This document shows positions 18,202 to 27,619 of a stretch of DNA of 64,000 nt, in pieces (position 1 is the first letter of the stretch; the number at the start of each line of letters is the position of its first letter). The notes under the pieces were generated by a model. That model searched no databases. It was given only the letters and a program-made list of their open reading frames with translations, and had not been told where the DNA came from. The position numbers were made by a program, and so were the translations under genes. Origin of the DNA: Cytophagaceae bacterium. GTDB taxonomy: Bacteria; Bacteroidota; Bacteroidia; Cytophagales; Spirosomataceae. The stretch spans positions 310,001 to 374,000 of the forward strand of contig JAIXWQ010000008.1 in the NCBI GenBank assembly GCA_027491195.1, read 5' to 3'.

Positions 18202-19599
18202 TTATGTTTTGCTGTTTGTGCTTTTATCTTTAACTAATGGCTTTAACAGTTTATTTAGATTGTAGAAATTCATAGAATTTGAAATTCGAAATAATTCCAT
18301 TAAAATATCATTCGGGATTTCGTGTTTTCTAGAATTCCAAGTGCTATCTGCTTCATATGAATCCCCTTTCCTTTTTCCAATATATGAGGCGAGTTTGTTT
18401 AAGTTGTAGGCAAACATTTCTAGAAGTACAGGTGAAATAGAAATTTTATATGAAAATTTGAAAATATCTAAATGAATCTTCAAATTATAGTTGTAAGCGT
18501 AAAATGCATTATCAATCGATGCAAGTCGCCATGCCTCATCCATTAATTTTTGATATAATACAAATAAAAGGGTGTCGGGTGATGTTTCTAAAGAGAATAG
18601 AATTTCGAATAAATCTAAACGGAGTTTATCATTTTTAAGTAAATCAAAAATTGTTTGATCGGACATTTCAGATATTTTCTTTATTAAATCATTGAGTTTT
18701 TCATCATCTTTATCCCTATCATGCTTAACTTTTTTTATAGTTTCACCCAATTCCTTTAAAATAGTTTTCAATTCTGTAAACTCAACAAGTATAATGCCAT
18801 TATGATCTATATAGGGATCTTGTCGAACATTTCTTGCTTCTGATACATACAAAAATTGGTAAATGTTATTTGGATAATTTTTACTACTTTCTTGGTAAAC
18901 ATTTTTTGACCAATCCAATGCGGTCAATACATTTATGTCATTTAAGCTGTATCCAATTAATAATGTCGTAGATTCTTTAATTAGCAATGGTAATTTTAGC
19001 TGTCTATAATTATTCGGTCTAAAAAGTTTAATGGAATCTTCATCCGAAATAATGATTGAATTAGGAATCGTCCTTATTCCATGCAAATGATATATTGGAA
19101 TTTTACCCTCCGCTGCAATAAATATTTGATTTTCTGCTGAAATTGATTCTCCTTTAGTAAATATTAATGATTCAATTACTAAATCAAAGTTTGTAGTTAT
19201 TATCCATTTAGGATCAATTTTAAGAATTAACTCCCCATATTCTTTTCTAGTATTTTTATCTGGTATCCATGATGTTTTGTCAGCAATTTTTTGTTTTAAA
19301 TCCAAAGAAGCATCTTCAAAACTTATTCTTTTTTTTTCTGCAATATTTTTAGTCAAAATCGTTACCATTCTTGGATATGAAGCACCTGGATTTTGATTTA
19401 CAATATCTTTTTCAAAATCAATGTCATATTCAAATGCGACGCTTATTAATAAATCTGACCAATTCAATGCAGGCGATTCCCATAATTGATTCATTACTCC
19501 AATTGAAAAGCCCGAACCCAGAAATAACCCCAAATTGCCATACAATGTAGATTTAGCAATTTCTTCCAATACATTTTCGCGTGTAAGCATTTCCTTCAT
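18202..19599 (-). CDS. SIR2-like domain protein, probable anti-phage defence
   Basis: This 465-residue protein has SIR2_2-type NADase features: FLGSGFS (residues 27-32) as the NAD-binding glycine loop, TTNFD (135-139), and the catalytic-type histidine in YHLHG (170-174), followed by LLIGYSLNDINV. The C-terminal half (about 285-465) is helical and not recognised; it may be the sensor. Proteins of this kind act in defence systems that deplete NAD+ on phage infection (Thoeris ThsA and DSR families); that role is inferred here from domain and location. It stands alone at the island edge and is AT-rich. A start three codons later (19590) is equally possible. Confidence 0.75.
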   Translation of the reverse strand: MKEMLTRENVLEEIAKSTLYGNLGLFLGSGFSIGVMNQLWESPALNWSDLLISVAFEYDIDFEKDIVNQNPGASYPRMVTILTKNIAEKKRISFEDASLDLKQKIADKTSWIPDKNTRKEYGELILKIDPKWIITTNFDLVIESLIFTKGESISAENQIFIAAEGKIPIYHLHGIRTIPNSIIISDEDSIKLFRPNNYRQLKLPLLIKESTTLLIGYSLNDINVLTALDWSKNVYQESSKNYPNNIYQFLYVSEARNVRQDPYIDHNGIILVEFTELKTILKELGETIKKVKHDRDKDDEKLNDLIKKISEMSDQTIFDLLKNDKLRLDLFEILFSLETSPDTLLFVLYQKLMDEAWRLASIDNAFYAYNYNLKIHLDIFKFSYKISISPVLLEMFAYNLNKLASYIGKRKGDSYEADSTWNSRKHEIPNDILMELFRISNSMNFYNLNKLLKPLVKDKSTNSKT

Positions 19600-19700
19600 G
19601 ATATATCAATAAATTAATTAAAGCAATTTCAACAAAATTTTCAAATTCTACATTTTTCTTGTGTATCCCCCCATAACGTCTATTCCAGACTGCAACCCCT

Positions 19701-19735
19701 CCCAGGTCCTGGGCAGGCGGGTGTCTGCCCCTGGG
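19701..19735. other. GC-rich hairpin upstream of the island's rightward gene set
   Basis: GGGCAG (19711-19716) pairs with CTGCCC (19725-19730), extended outside by CCCAG/CTGGG with a 5-base bulge. It is an isolated GC-rich patch in AT-rich DNA, 45 bases before a start codon. It could be a leader RNA structure, a single-strand origin or a protein-binding site; nothing decides between them. Confidence 0.5.
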
Positions 19736-19779
19736 TCAATTCAGGCCTATCATTTTTCACATTCTTAATTATTAACGTT

Positions 19780-20160
19780 ATGGTAATTGTATCAGATTAC
19801 TTCGAGAAGGTCAACTCATCTAATGGCCAAACATTTGTTCTTCTTGAGCTTTCAGGAGGATTAGAACTCGTTCAATCTCAGGCTACGGGTAAGTTCTATG
19901 CTACCAGTCGAAAGTGCAGGATTCCTTCCACTTTCTCAGCTGATGTAGCTAAACTTATGATCGGTCAACAGATTGAGGGAGACATTGTACGGATTGAATC
20001 AGATCCTTATGAGTACACCAACAAAACTACGGGTGAAATCATCACACTAGCTCACAGCTATGCTTACCGACCAAAAGGAAGTATGGAACTACTTGGTGAA
20101 TCTCGGCTTGAAGTGGTTGAGGAGAAGATTAATCAAAATAGTTATAAACTAGCTATCTAA
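19780..20160 (+). CDS. Small island protein, unknown (possible OB-fold)
   Basis: This 126-residue soluble protein is mostly beta by pattern (FVLLELSGGLELVQ, KFYATSRKCRIP, GQQIEGDIVRIESDPYEYT). It shows no catalytic motif. The short strands with a Lys/Arg/Tyr-rich middle would fit an OB-fold, and single-strand-binding proteins often accompany RecA-like phage ATPases as here, but no known family is claimed. It is separated from the ATPase gene by a strong terminator, so it is probably its own transcription unit. Codon use and GC resemble the next three genes and differ from the AT-rich SIR2 gene. Confidence 0.65.
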   Translation: MVIVSDYFEKVNSSNGQTFVLLELSGGLELVQSQATGKFYATSRKCRIPSTFSADVAKLMIGQQIEGDIVRIESDPYEYTNKTTGEIITLAHSYAYRPKGSMELLGESRLEVVEEKINQNSYKLAI

Positions 20161-20184
20161 TCAAGTTAGTTATTTCTTCGCATT

Positions 20185-20217
20185 AAGGGGTGTAGCAAGT
20201 TGCTATGCCCCTTTTTT
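20185..20217 (+). terminator. Rho-independent terminator
   Basis: AAGGGGTGTAGCAA pairs with TTGCTATGCCCCTT (14 bp including two G-T pairs) and is followed by a run of T. It separates the 126-residue gene from the ATPase gene. Confidence 0.85.
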
Positions 20218-20242
20218 CATTTATACCTAAACTATATATGTT

Positions 20243-21118
20243 ATGGAATTTCAAACTGCCCAAAGAAAACGGGCTAAAATTAAGATGGCTATACAGGGTC
20301 ATAGCGGTAGCGGTAAGACATATTCTGCCTTGCTTGTTGCTCACGGATTATCTCAATCTTGGGAAAAGGTGGCTGTTATAGATACAGAGAATGAATCATC
20401 TCATCTATACGCTCATCTAGGAGGATACAAGGTATTAGGTATCTCATCCCCATTCGAACCAGAGAAGTACATAGAGGCCATTGATTTCTGTGTTGTTTCG
20501 GGGATTGAAGTGGTGGTTATTGATAGTCTAAGTCATGAGTGGGAATTCTTACTTGATTACCATGGTTCTCTTTCTGGTAATTCATTTACCAATTGGAATA
20601 AGGTTACACCGCGGCACAATGCCTTTGTACAGAAGATCTTGCAAGCACCTGTTCACATCATTGCTACCATACGAACCAAACAGGATTACGTACTAACTGA
20701 AAAGAACGGTAAAACCATACCTGAAAAGGTAGGGCTGAAATCTGTGCAGCGGGATGGTTTAGATTATGAGTTCACACTCGTGTTTGATTTAGACAACAAG
20801 AACCTGGCACATGCTAGCAAAGACCGTACAGGATTGTTCTTTGGAAAGCCAGAACATAAGCTTACCGCTACGACAGGAAACATCATCTCCAAATGGTGCA
20901 TGGAGGAATTAGAGCCTCAAATTGATTACGTGAAAGATCGAATCAATAACGCATCCACCATCATCGAATTACTAGGTCTATACAACCAATTTACCCAATT
21001 TAATGACCTGCTTTTGCCTTATTATGAGAAGAGAAAGCAAGAGCTAAGACAAGCTAAAAATCGTGCCTTGGAAGGCAACTTAAACCCCATTCAATATGAA
21101 CAATCAACTAATAGTTAA
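20243..21118 (+). CDS. RecA-like AAA ATPase of phage type (Sak4-like)
   Basis: This 291-residue P-loop protein has Walker A GHSGSGKT (residues 19-26) and Walker B VVVIDSLSHEW (about 91-101). The early placing of the P-loop, the sequence AVIDTENESSHLYAH after strand 2 and the later IIATIRTKQDY match small phage recombinases of the Sak4/NTP-binding type that pair or anneal single-stranded DNA. The C-terminal 60 residues are helical and charged. It overlaps the DUF3871-like gene by 23 bases. It is probably part of the island's replication or recombination module. Confidence 0.75.
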   Translation: MEFQTAQRKRAKIKMAIQGHSGSGKTYSALLVAHGLSQSWEKVAVIDTENESSHLYAHLGGYKVLGISSPFEPEKYIEAIDFCVVSGIEVVVIDSLSHEWEFLLDYHGSLSGNSFTNWNKVTPRHNAFVQKILQAPVHIIATIRTKQDYVLTEKNGKTIPEKVGLKSVQRDGLDYEFTLVFDLDNKNLAHASKDRTGLFFGKPEHKLTATTGNIISKWCMEELEPQIDYVKDRINNASTIIELLGLYNQFTQFNDLLLPYYEKRKQELRQAKNRALEGNLNPIQYEQSTNS

Positions 21119-22100
21119 TCCATCTATAGAGGTAGAAGAATTCGCTTCTTATATCGAAATAGAAGAGCAAGTAATTGAATCTAGTAGCTCAGCATTTATA
21201 GGAGCTAATACCATCGAGGTAAACCTGCAAGAGATTCAAAGACAACACATCATTCCTGTCTTTAGTAAGGACAATGAACCGCTCATTAGTCACGGGGATT
21301 TTATCCAAACCACATACGATGTGATTAACCATTGCTTCAAGGGGGAAGATATTTTGTCTCCAAGCATCCGTGTTTCTCATCCTATTAAAGGAAGAACACC
21401 TGAAGCACGCTATAAACCAGCTAGTCAACTTGAAGATCACGAAAGAACCATCTATTATGAAAGGGCAATGTTTGTATTCGAGATACCTAGCATCCAACGA
21501 ACCATTGATGGGCAGACGCTCAGTCTAACCATTGGGGGAGTTAAATGCTACGGGGATGATAAACTCAACAACAAGAAAGGATCAGCGGAGCATTTCAAGA
21601 TCTTCATTGGGTTCTCAGTGAAAGTGTGCAGTAACCTTTGTGTTTGGTCAGACGGTGCACAGGTTAAGCTTGTGGTTAGAAGCCAAGGAGAGTTAATGGA
21701 TGCAATAATGAATATGATTAGCATATATAACCCGGAATCACACTTAAGAGCTATGCAGCGGCTTACAGAACACAATCTAACCGAGGCTCAATTTGCACAG
21801 GTGTTAGGTCGTGCGCGATTGTATAATTACCTGCCAATTGAGGTTAAGAAGCTGATACCTCCTCTTTTGTTCACTGATACACAGCTAGGTTCAGTTGCTA
21901 AGGACTACTTTCAAGACAATAGCTTCTGTCGCAATGATGCAGGGGATATTAACCTTTGGAGGATGTACAATCTGTTCACAGGTGCTAACAAGTCAAGTTA
22001 CGTGGATAGCTTCCTAGAACGCAGCGTGAATGCTTTTGAGTTCACACACCAGCTTCAATCAGGTCTTTCTGGAGTAAGCACAAACTGGTACTTAAATTAG
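21096..22100 (+). CDS. DUF3871-like protein
   Basis: This 334-residue protein resembles the Bacteroidota DUF3871 family as I recall it: HIIPVFSKDNEPLISHGDFI near the N-terminus, then the central FKIFIGFSVKVCSNLCVWSDGA with a Cys-Asn-Leu-Cys core reminiscent of the DUF932 family. Members occur on phages, plasmids and integrated elements; no activity is established. It overlaps the ATPase gene and is followed after one base by a 78-residue gene, so the three are cotranscribed. Confidence in the family name is moderate. Confidence 0.6.
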   Translation: MNNQLIVNPSIEVEEFASYIEIEEQVIESSSSAFIGANTIEVNLQEIQRQHIIPVFSKDNEPLISHGDFIQTTYDVINHCFKGEDILSPSIRVSHPIKGRTPEARYKPASQLEDHERTIYYERAMFVFEIPSIQRTIDGQTLSLTIGGVKCYGDDKLNNKKGSAEHFKIFIGFSVKVCSNLCVWSDGAQVKLVVRSQGELMDAIMNMISIYNPESHLRAMQRLTEHNLTEAQFAQVLGRARLYNYLPIEVKKLIPPLLFTDTQLGSVAKDYFQDNSFCRNDAGDINLWRMYNLFTGANKSSYVDSFLERSVNAFEFTHQLQSGLSGVSTNWYLN

Positions 22101-22101
22101 C

Positions 22102-22338
22102 ATGGCAAAGAAACAGCAAGTCGAGTTTCTGCATCCTAATGTACTGTTAGTTATCACTCCCAAGGGAATCATCCTTGAATTGTATACACCTATACGAGCT
22201 GAAGTGATTCGGGAGATTGGGAATCTTCCAAAGGGCACAAAGGTGTACATCGATGCTATCCTAAAGGATAACAAATATAAAATACTCTACTGCATAGGAA
22301 GCAAATGGTATGCCTACCACCATTTTAAGGTAGGTTAA
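22102..22338 (+). CDS. Small island protein, unknown
   Basis: This 78-residue basic protein (MAKKQQVEFLHPNVLL...) starts one base after the DUF3871-like stop, which argues for translation. A beta-rich pattern with VLLVITPKGIILELY and KVYIDAILKDNKYKILY is visible. No family was recognised. Confidence 0.6.
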   Translation: MAKKQQVEFLHPNVLLVITPKGIILELYTPIRAEVIREIGNLPKGTKVYIDAILKDNKYKILYCIGSKWYAYHHFKVG

Positions 22339-22366
22339 TTAAATGCCTTGTCTTAAAAAAACAAAA

Positions 22367-22393
22367 AACCTCCCGGGAATATCTCGGGAGGTT
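22367..22393 (-). terminator. Terminator of the gal operon
   Basis: AACCTCCCG (22367-22375) pairs with CGGGAGGTT (22385-22393). Read leftward it is followed by TTTTGTTTTTTT, about 140 bases past galE. It may also stop the rightward phage-like set. Confidence 0.85.
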
Positions 22394-22533
22394 ATAATTC
22401 AATAGAATCAAAATTGCACTTATTCAACCTTAATTTAAAACTAACTATTCTTACTAAATCCAAAAATCTGTCATACTTTGTATATTGTAGAGTATATAGT
22501 CTATTTAATCTACCTCTTAAATCAAGTTAATAA

Positions 22534-23547
22534 TCAAGAAATATTTACTTGCCAGTTCCATGCATCTCGTACCATGTCGTCTAAGGTTAATTCCGCTTTC
22601 CATTTAAGGACATTGTATGCCTTATCAACAGATCCATAAATCACCTCAGCATCCCCTAATCTGCGATTTCCAATTTTATAATTCAATTTGACATGATTAA
22701 CTTCTTCAAATTTTGTTATTAACTCCAATACAGAATTTGCCTTTCCTGTTCCGATATTTATCGCATCAAATGATTTAACATTTTTGTCTTCAAGAAGAAA
22801 AATACAAGATCTTACATGTGCTTTAGCTAGATCCACAACATGAATATAATCTCTTAAACATGTACCATCTTTTGTTGAATAATCATTTCCATAAACAGTG
22901 AAATTGTCTAGTTTATTTGCCGCAAACTGAGTCAAATAAGGCATAAGGTTATTGGGTTTCCCTATAGGAAGTTCTCCCAATAATCCTGATGGATGTGCTC
23001 CAACAGGATTGAAATACCTCAAGGCTATTGATTTAAGACAGGAGCTGTTACTTACCTTTTCTAAAATATCTTCTCCAAATTGTTTTGTACTGCCATAAGC
23101 AGATAGAGATTGTTTGAATAAAAACGTTTCATCAATGGGAAATTTATCCGAATCACCATATACCGTTGCAGATGATGAAAATACGATAAACGAACAATCG
23201 AATTTTTCCATTAAACTCAAAATGGATAATAAAGAATTGATATTGTTTCTATAATATTTTATGGGTTTTTCCACCGATTCACCTACAGCCTTTAGGGCAG
23301 CAAAATGAATAACAGCATCAATTTGATGGTTTTCAAAAATTTGTTTGATTACTAATTCATCACAAACATCAGCAAAATAATACATTGGTAAATAACCAGT
23401 AATCTGTTCAATTCTATCTAGAATAAAAGACTCTGAATTAACTAGGTTATCTACAATAACTACATCAAATCCTTCTTTTATTAACTCAACAGCTGTATGA
23501 GATCCAATAAACCCTAAACCTCCAGTAATTAAAATGGTCTTTTTCAT
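22534..23547 (-). CDS. galE: UDP-glucose 4-epimerase
   Basis: GalE interconverts UDP-galactose and UDP-glucose in the Leloir pathway. This extended SDR has the N-terminal NAD motif ILITGGLGFIGSHTA, the catalytic Ser/Thr region FSSSATVYGD and the YxxxK motif in LSAYGSTKQFGEDIL. ALRYFNPVGAHPSG is a further GalE hallmark. At 337 residues it is full length. It is last in the run galK-galT-galE and overlaps galT by 4 bases, so it is cotranscribed. Confidence 0.95.
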   Translation of the reverse strand: MKKTILITGGLGFIGSHTAVELIKEGFDVVIVDNLVNSESFILDRIEQITGYLPMYYFADVCDELVIKQIFENHQIDAVIHFAALKAVGESVEKPIKYYRNNINSLLSILSLMEKFDCSFIVFSSSATVYGDSDKFPIDETFLFKQSLSAYGSTKQFGEDILEKVSNSSCLKSIALRYFNPVGAHPSGLLGELPIGKPNNLMPYLTQFAANKLDNFTVYGNDYSTKDGTCLRDYIHVVDLAKAHVRSCIFLLEDKNVKSFDAINIGTGKANSVLELITKFEEVNHVKLNYKIGNRRLGDAEVIYGSVDKAYNVLKWKAELTLDDMVRDAWNWQVNIS

Positions 23548-24593
23548 ACATGTTCTTTATAATGGATGCTGCTTACTTTTTTGAGCGTTTCTGCCGCCAT
23601 TTCAGGAGTTATGTCTCGTTGAGGATTAGCTAGCAACTCATATCCAACCATAAATTTTTTTACAGTCGCTGACCTTAATAATGGTGGGTAAAAATGCATA
23701 TGCCAGTGCCATTCTGCACAATTACCTTCATTAACCGGTGCCTGATGAATCCCTGATGAATATGGAAATGAAATCTGAAACAAGTTGTCATATCTGGTTG
23801 TAATTTCTTTAATAGCAATCGCTAAATCTCTTCTTTCAGAAGTATTGAATTCAACCAGATTTGTTACGTGGCGTTTTGAAATCAATATAGTTTCATACGG
23901 CCAAATAGCCCAAAATGGAACAATGACCACAAAAGAATTATTTTCATATACAACTCGATCTTTCTGTTTCAATTCAACATTTAAGTATGCTGACAAAAGA
24001 CTTTCACCATGCTTTTCGTAATATAATTTTTGTTGTTTCGATTCCTTGGCTACTTCCAACGGTATTGAGTTTTGTGCCCAAATTTGACCGTGTGGATGAG
24101 GGTTACTACAACCCATTATTTCACCTTTGTTCTCAAAAATTTGAATATATTTTATCGTTTTATCTTTCGAGATATCAATTATTTCCTCGCACCATAATTC
24201 TATGATTTTTTCGATTTCAAAAACCTTTAATTCAGGTAAAGTCAATTTATGATTTGGTGAAAAAACAACAACTTTACATATACCTGAACTACTTTCAGCA
24301 AGTAACATGTCATCAACATTCATATTCCCATCAGGTGCGTCCTTTATAAGTGACGCAAAATCATTTACAAATGTAAATGGATCATGATATTTAGGATTTG
24401 TTTGATCACCTGCACGTTTATTTCCAGGACATAAATAACAAAACTCATCATACTCTGGACGAATATTTTGTTGTAAATCCTCTACTTTACCTTGCCATGG
24501 ACGTTTCGTTCTATGTGGAGAAACTAATATCCACTCACCTGTTAATAAATTTTTACGAGTATGCGTATGTTCACTAATATTAAAAGAATCCAT
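23544..24593 (-). CDS. galT: Galactose-1-phosphate uridylyltransferase
   Basis: GalT exchanges UMP between UDP-glucose and galactose-1-phosphate. The HIT-type active site is GCSNPHPHGQIWAQ, with the middle His as the uridylylated nucleophile. EFCYLCPGNKRAGDQTNPKY is the zinc-binding N-terminal region and WHWHMHFYPPLLRS the C-terminal metal site. It has 349 residues, as expected. It begins 6 bases after galK and overlaps galE by 4 bases. Confidence 0.95.
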   Translation of the reverse strand: MDSFNISEHTHTRKNLLTGEWILVSPHRTKRPWQGKVEDLQQNIRPEYDEFCYLCPGNKRAGDQTNPKYHDPFTFVNDFASLIKDAPDGNMNVDDMLLAESSSGICKVVVFSPNHKLTLPELKVFEIEKIIELWCEEIIDISKDKTIKYIQIFENKGEIMGCSNPHPHGQIWAQNSIPLEVAKESKQQKLYYEKHGESLLSAYLNVELKQKDRVVYENNSFVVIVPFWAIWPYETILISKRHVTNLVEFNTSERRDLAIAIKEITTRYDNLFQISFPYSSGIHQAPVNEGNCAEWHWHMHFYPPLLRSATVKKFMVGYELLANPQRDITPEMAAETLKKVSSIHYKEHV

Positions 24594-24599
24594 TTTTTG

Positions 24600-25745
24600 T
24601 CAGACAACTATTTCTGTTCCGTTTACAGTTTGAACTTTAATTACTTCTAAATGAAGACCCGTAGTTTTTAAATAGTTTACTTTCAAACTATCAATCAGCT
24701 CTGAAATAGCTTCATCTTTTACAATGTTAATGGTACAACCACCAAATCCTCCTCCCATCATGCGAGCTCCTAAAACATTTGAATTACCTTTAACTTCATC
24801 GATTAAAAAATCTAATTCAAAACAACTCACTTCATACTCTAAACTCAAACCGTCATGTGTAGCATATAAAAGTTGGCCGAGCGCTTGTAAATTCCCATTT
24901 GCAAGATGTTGACATGCTTCATTTAAGCGTTGAATTTCTTTAACGACATACAGGCATCGTGTAAATATTTCTTTATCAAAAGGTAAAATATACTCGATGA
25001 GGTTGCTTTCGGTTACATCCCTAAATGTGTTAACCTTGGGTAAAAAATGTTTAATTCTATTTAATCCTATCTCACATTGTCTTCTCCGAACATTATATGC
25101 TGAAGATGCCAAAGAATGTTTCACATTAGAATTAAATAAAACAAGACTGTATCCATCTAATACCAATGGCATGTATTCAAATTGTAGTGAATTACAATCG
25201 AGTTTTATCGCAAAATCTTTTTGACCATATATGCTAGCAAACATATCCATTACACCACAATTCACACCAGCAAAAGTACTTTCGGCAGATTGTGCAATTG
25301 AGACCAATTCGAGTTTTGAAATCCCTAACTGATATACTTCATTAATTGCAAACGCAACAGCTGATTCCAATGCAGCAGAGGAAGATAAGCCTGCCCCGAC
25401 TGGAATATCTCCATATATCACAATATTGAAACCAGATATCGAATATCCTCTTTTTATTACCTGATCTACTACACCAAAAACATAAGTAGAGAAATCATTC
25501 GATGGTTTTAAATTATTTAATTCAATTTCAATTTTAACATCAAAATTGACAGAATATAGTCCTATAATCCCGTCATTCCTTTTATCTATTGCCACATAAA
25601 TGTATTTATCGATGGCAGCTGGTAGTACATATCCACCATTATAATCTACGTGTTCTCCAATAAAATTAATTCTACCGGGTGATCGAACAATTAATGGTTT
25701 ACCCTCAAATTTTTGGTGAAATATTGACTCTATTTTCGTCTTCAT
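24600..25745 (-). CDS. galK: Galactokinase
   Basis: GalK phosphorylates galactose at C1. The substrate signature is SPGRINFIGEHVDYNGGYVLPAA, the ATP-binding GHMP loop is IPVGAGLSSSAALESAVA, and motif 3 is ARMMGGGFGGCTINIV. At 381 residues it is full length. It lies 18 bases after the esterase gene, on the same strand as the whole SusCD run, so galactose is probably a product of that locus. No galactose mutarotase gene is visible nearby. Confidence 0.95.
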   Translation of the reverse strand: MKTKIESIFHQKFEGKPLIVRSPGRINFIGEHVDYNGGYVLPAAIDKYIYVAIDKRNDGIIGLYSVNFDVKIEIELNNLKPSNDFSTYVFGVVDQVIKRGYSISGFNIVIYGDIPVGAGLSSSAALESAVAFAINEVYQLGISKLELVSIAQSAESTFAGVNCGVMDMFASIYGQKDFAIKLDCNSLQFEYMPLVLDGYSLVLFNSNVKHSLASSAYNVRRRQCEIGLNRIKHFLPKVNTFRDVTESNLIEYILPFDKEIFTRCLYVVKEIQRLNEACQHLANGNLQALGQLLYATHDGLSLEYEVSCFELDFLIDEVKGNSNVLGARMMGGGFGGCTINIVKDEAISELIDSLKVNYLKTTGLHLEVIKVQTVNGTEIVV

Positions 25746-25763
25746 TAGAATGATTTACCCAGT

Positions 25764-26573
25764 TTACTTTAACAACTTAGATACCATATTACCTACCTCA
25801 AAACCAATTTCATTTAACCCATTTTGATTGTAATGAACATGATCTTTCATTAAATTTCGATCAAAGAAAGATGTGGTTTTGTCGTAAGCAATAAATACAT
25901 ACTCCAATTCCTTAGCAATCTCTTGTTGCATTTTCCGAACATGATTATTACCCAAAATAGGTCTACCGGATTGGTATCCCGTTTGGACAATATAAAAAGG
26001 CACATTCTTCCCTAATTCTTTTCTAAATCGGCTAATCAATGAGATAAGGGATTGTTTGTATTCTTTATCACTTAAAATTCCATCATTAATTGCATTGGCA
26101 TCTCGCTCTCCTTGCATCCAAATAATTGCACTTAATTCAGACTTTGTGATTTTCAAAGCGGCTAATACTTTTTCATGCGTTTGATGAAATAATTTGCCAG
26201 TAATATCCCAGGTCCCATAATTACTCAATTCAGCTTTTTGATGGCATGAACTACCACCACGGGCTGCTGAGATAACGACAACGGGTATATTTGTTTTTTG
26301 ATTCAATGCGTAAACAAAAGCGGGCAAAATAGATCCTGAATTGGCTGGCTCTAAATCTTTCCATCTTTGTCCTACGGGATCTTTCAACAACTTAATCGAA
26401 TCTGTTAAAACATCATATTCAAAACCTTTTTCAGTTTTAAAAAGTGAATTACTTACCATTTTATCTCCTTGACCAGTTGCATTGCTTTGACCTGCTAAAA
26501 GAATAACATGTTGACTCAAAGCTGGAAATGACATAAAAAAACTAATTAGGCAAAAAATTATGAATCGAAACAT
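25764..26573 (-). CDS. Secreted SGNH-type carbohydrate acetylesterase (sialate O-acetylesterase-like)
   Basis: This 269-residue protein has a signal peptide (ends SFPALSQ). The nucleophile block VILLAGQSNATGQG (Ser30) is the family's GQSN motif, IIWMQGERDA is the second conserved block, and the catalytic Asp/His dyad is near DHVHYNQNGLNEIG at the C-terminus. The family (SASA, formerly DUF303) removes acetyl groups from sugars; the position in the locus suggests deacetylation of a glycan so that hydrolases can act. The substrate is not known. Confidence 0.82.
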   Translation of the reverse strand: MFRFIIFCLISFFMSFPALSQHVILLAGQSNATGQGDKMVSNSLFKTEKGFEYDVLTDSIKLLKDPVGQRWKDLEPANSGSILPAFVYALNQKTNIPVVVISAARGGSSCHQKAELSNYGTWDITGKLFHQTHEKVLAALKITKSELSAIIWMQGERDANAINDGILSDKEYKQSLISLISRFRKELGKNVPFYIVQTGYQSGRPILGNNHVRKMQQEIAKELEYVFIAYDKTTSFFDRNLMKDHVHYNQNGLNEIGFEVGNMVSKLLK

Positions 26574-26574
26574 T

Positions 26575-27609
26575 CTAATTTTTCTTTAGAGGAATAGCTA
26601 TATTGTAATTATCTCCTTTATCATATACGGCACAATAAAGTGAAATCGGAATACCATTTACAAATAATAATTGTGGCCTCTCTAACTTCTCAACTAATTT
26701 ATCTCCAGATTTGAAAGGAATAATTGTCTTACTAACTAGTGCATATTTACCAGGCTTCCAGTCCAAACCATTAGGAGATTCAAAAAGGGCTAAACTTAAT
26801 CCTGAGTTAGTAAATGACCCTTTAAAATCTTTAACTATTGCCCAATATTTACCCTTTTGATACCAGATATATGGATCCTCAGCAGCAAACCTAACCGTGT
26901 CTTTCACGAATATCCGTTGAGACTGCTTAATAAAAGGTCCAACAGGATTATTTGAAATAGCAGCCCCATGCAATACAATACCTCCAAAAGGCATTTTCCC
27001 TTCACTAACCCCTTTGTAAATCATCAGATACTTCCCATTGGGTTGTTTTACAACTGACGGATTGGAGGCAATCATATGATCAAAACTCTTATATGATGTA
27101 TCAACAATTGGTTTATCGAAGCGCTTCCAAGGTCCCAACGGATTTTTAGAAATAGCAACTCCAATGCGCTGATGATTTCGATGATCCCACCATTCACCAT
27201 TTCCATAATTACCCATATAATAGAGATAATAAGTGTCGCCAAATCGATGAATATTCGGGTTGTGCGTCACATCTGCGTCCCAGTATTTCTTTTCTCTTTT
27301 GGGTAAAACAACCTTTACATGTTTATATGGCCCGTTTGCTTTATTGGAAACAGCTACAGCTATTTCACTGTGTGTAGCCCAAGCTTGATGAGTCAAATTT
27401 CTTGGCCATCGACTATAAAACAAGTAGAATTTGCCATCTTTCCCTTTTATGGGACTACCACACCATACCATATAATTTTCTAAACGAAATACAGATTGTT
27501 TAGATAATGGCTGGATCAATTTATTTAGGTCTAAATCTTGACCATGGGTAAATTGGACTAAAATTAAAAACGCAAGTAGGCAGACAACCTTGTTTGTAAT
27601 GACCTTCAT
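26575..27609 (-). CDS. Secreted five-bladed beta-propeller glycoside hydrolase-like protein (copy 1)
   Basis: This 344-residue protein has a signal peptide (ends FTHGQ). Repeated blade motifs GKFYLFYSRWPR, DTYYLYYMGNY, GKYLMIYKGV and GKYWAIVKD, with acidic residues in HNPNIHRFGD and AAEDPYIWYQK, are typical of GH43/GH32-like propellers. The exact CAZy family is uncertain; I do not see a confident GH43 DPS triad start. It is a paralogue of the protein at 39694-40812, sharing the CGSxIKGKxGKxYxFYSRWPR block. It starts one base after the adjacent esterase gene's reading unit and 10 bases after the FAD oxidoreductase. Confidence 0.72.
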   Translation of the reverse strand: MKVITNKVVCLLAFLILVQFTHGQDLDLNKLIQPLSKQSVFRLENYMVWCGSPIKGKDGKFYLFYSRWPRNLTHQAWATHSEIAVAVSNKANGPYKHVKVVLPKREKKYWDADVTHNPNIHRFGDTYYLYYMGNYGNGEWWDHRNHQRIGVAISKNPLGPWKRFDKPIVDTSYKSFDHMIASNPSVVKQPNGKYLMIYKGVSEGKMPFGGIVLHGAAISNNPVGPFIKQSQRIFVKDTVRFAAEDPYIWYQKGKYWAIVKDFKGSFTNSGLSLALFESPNGLDWKPGKYALVSKTIIPFKSGDKLVEKLERPQLLFVNGIPISLYCAVYDKGDNYNIAIPLKKN

Positions 27610-27619
27610 TTCAGTTCCC

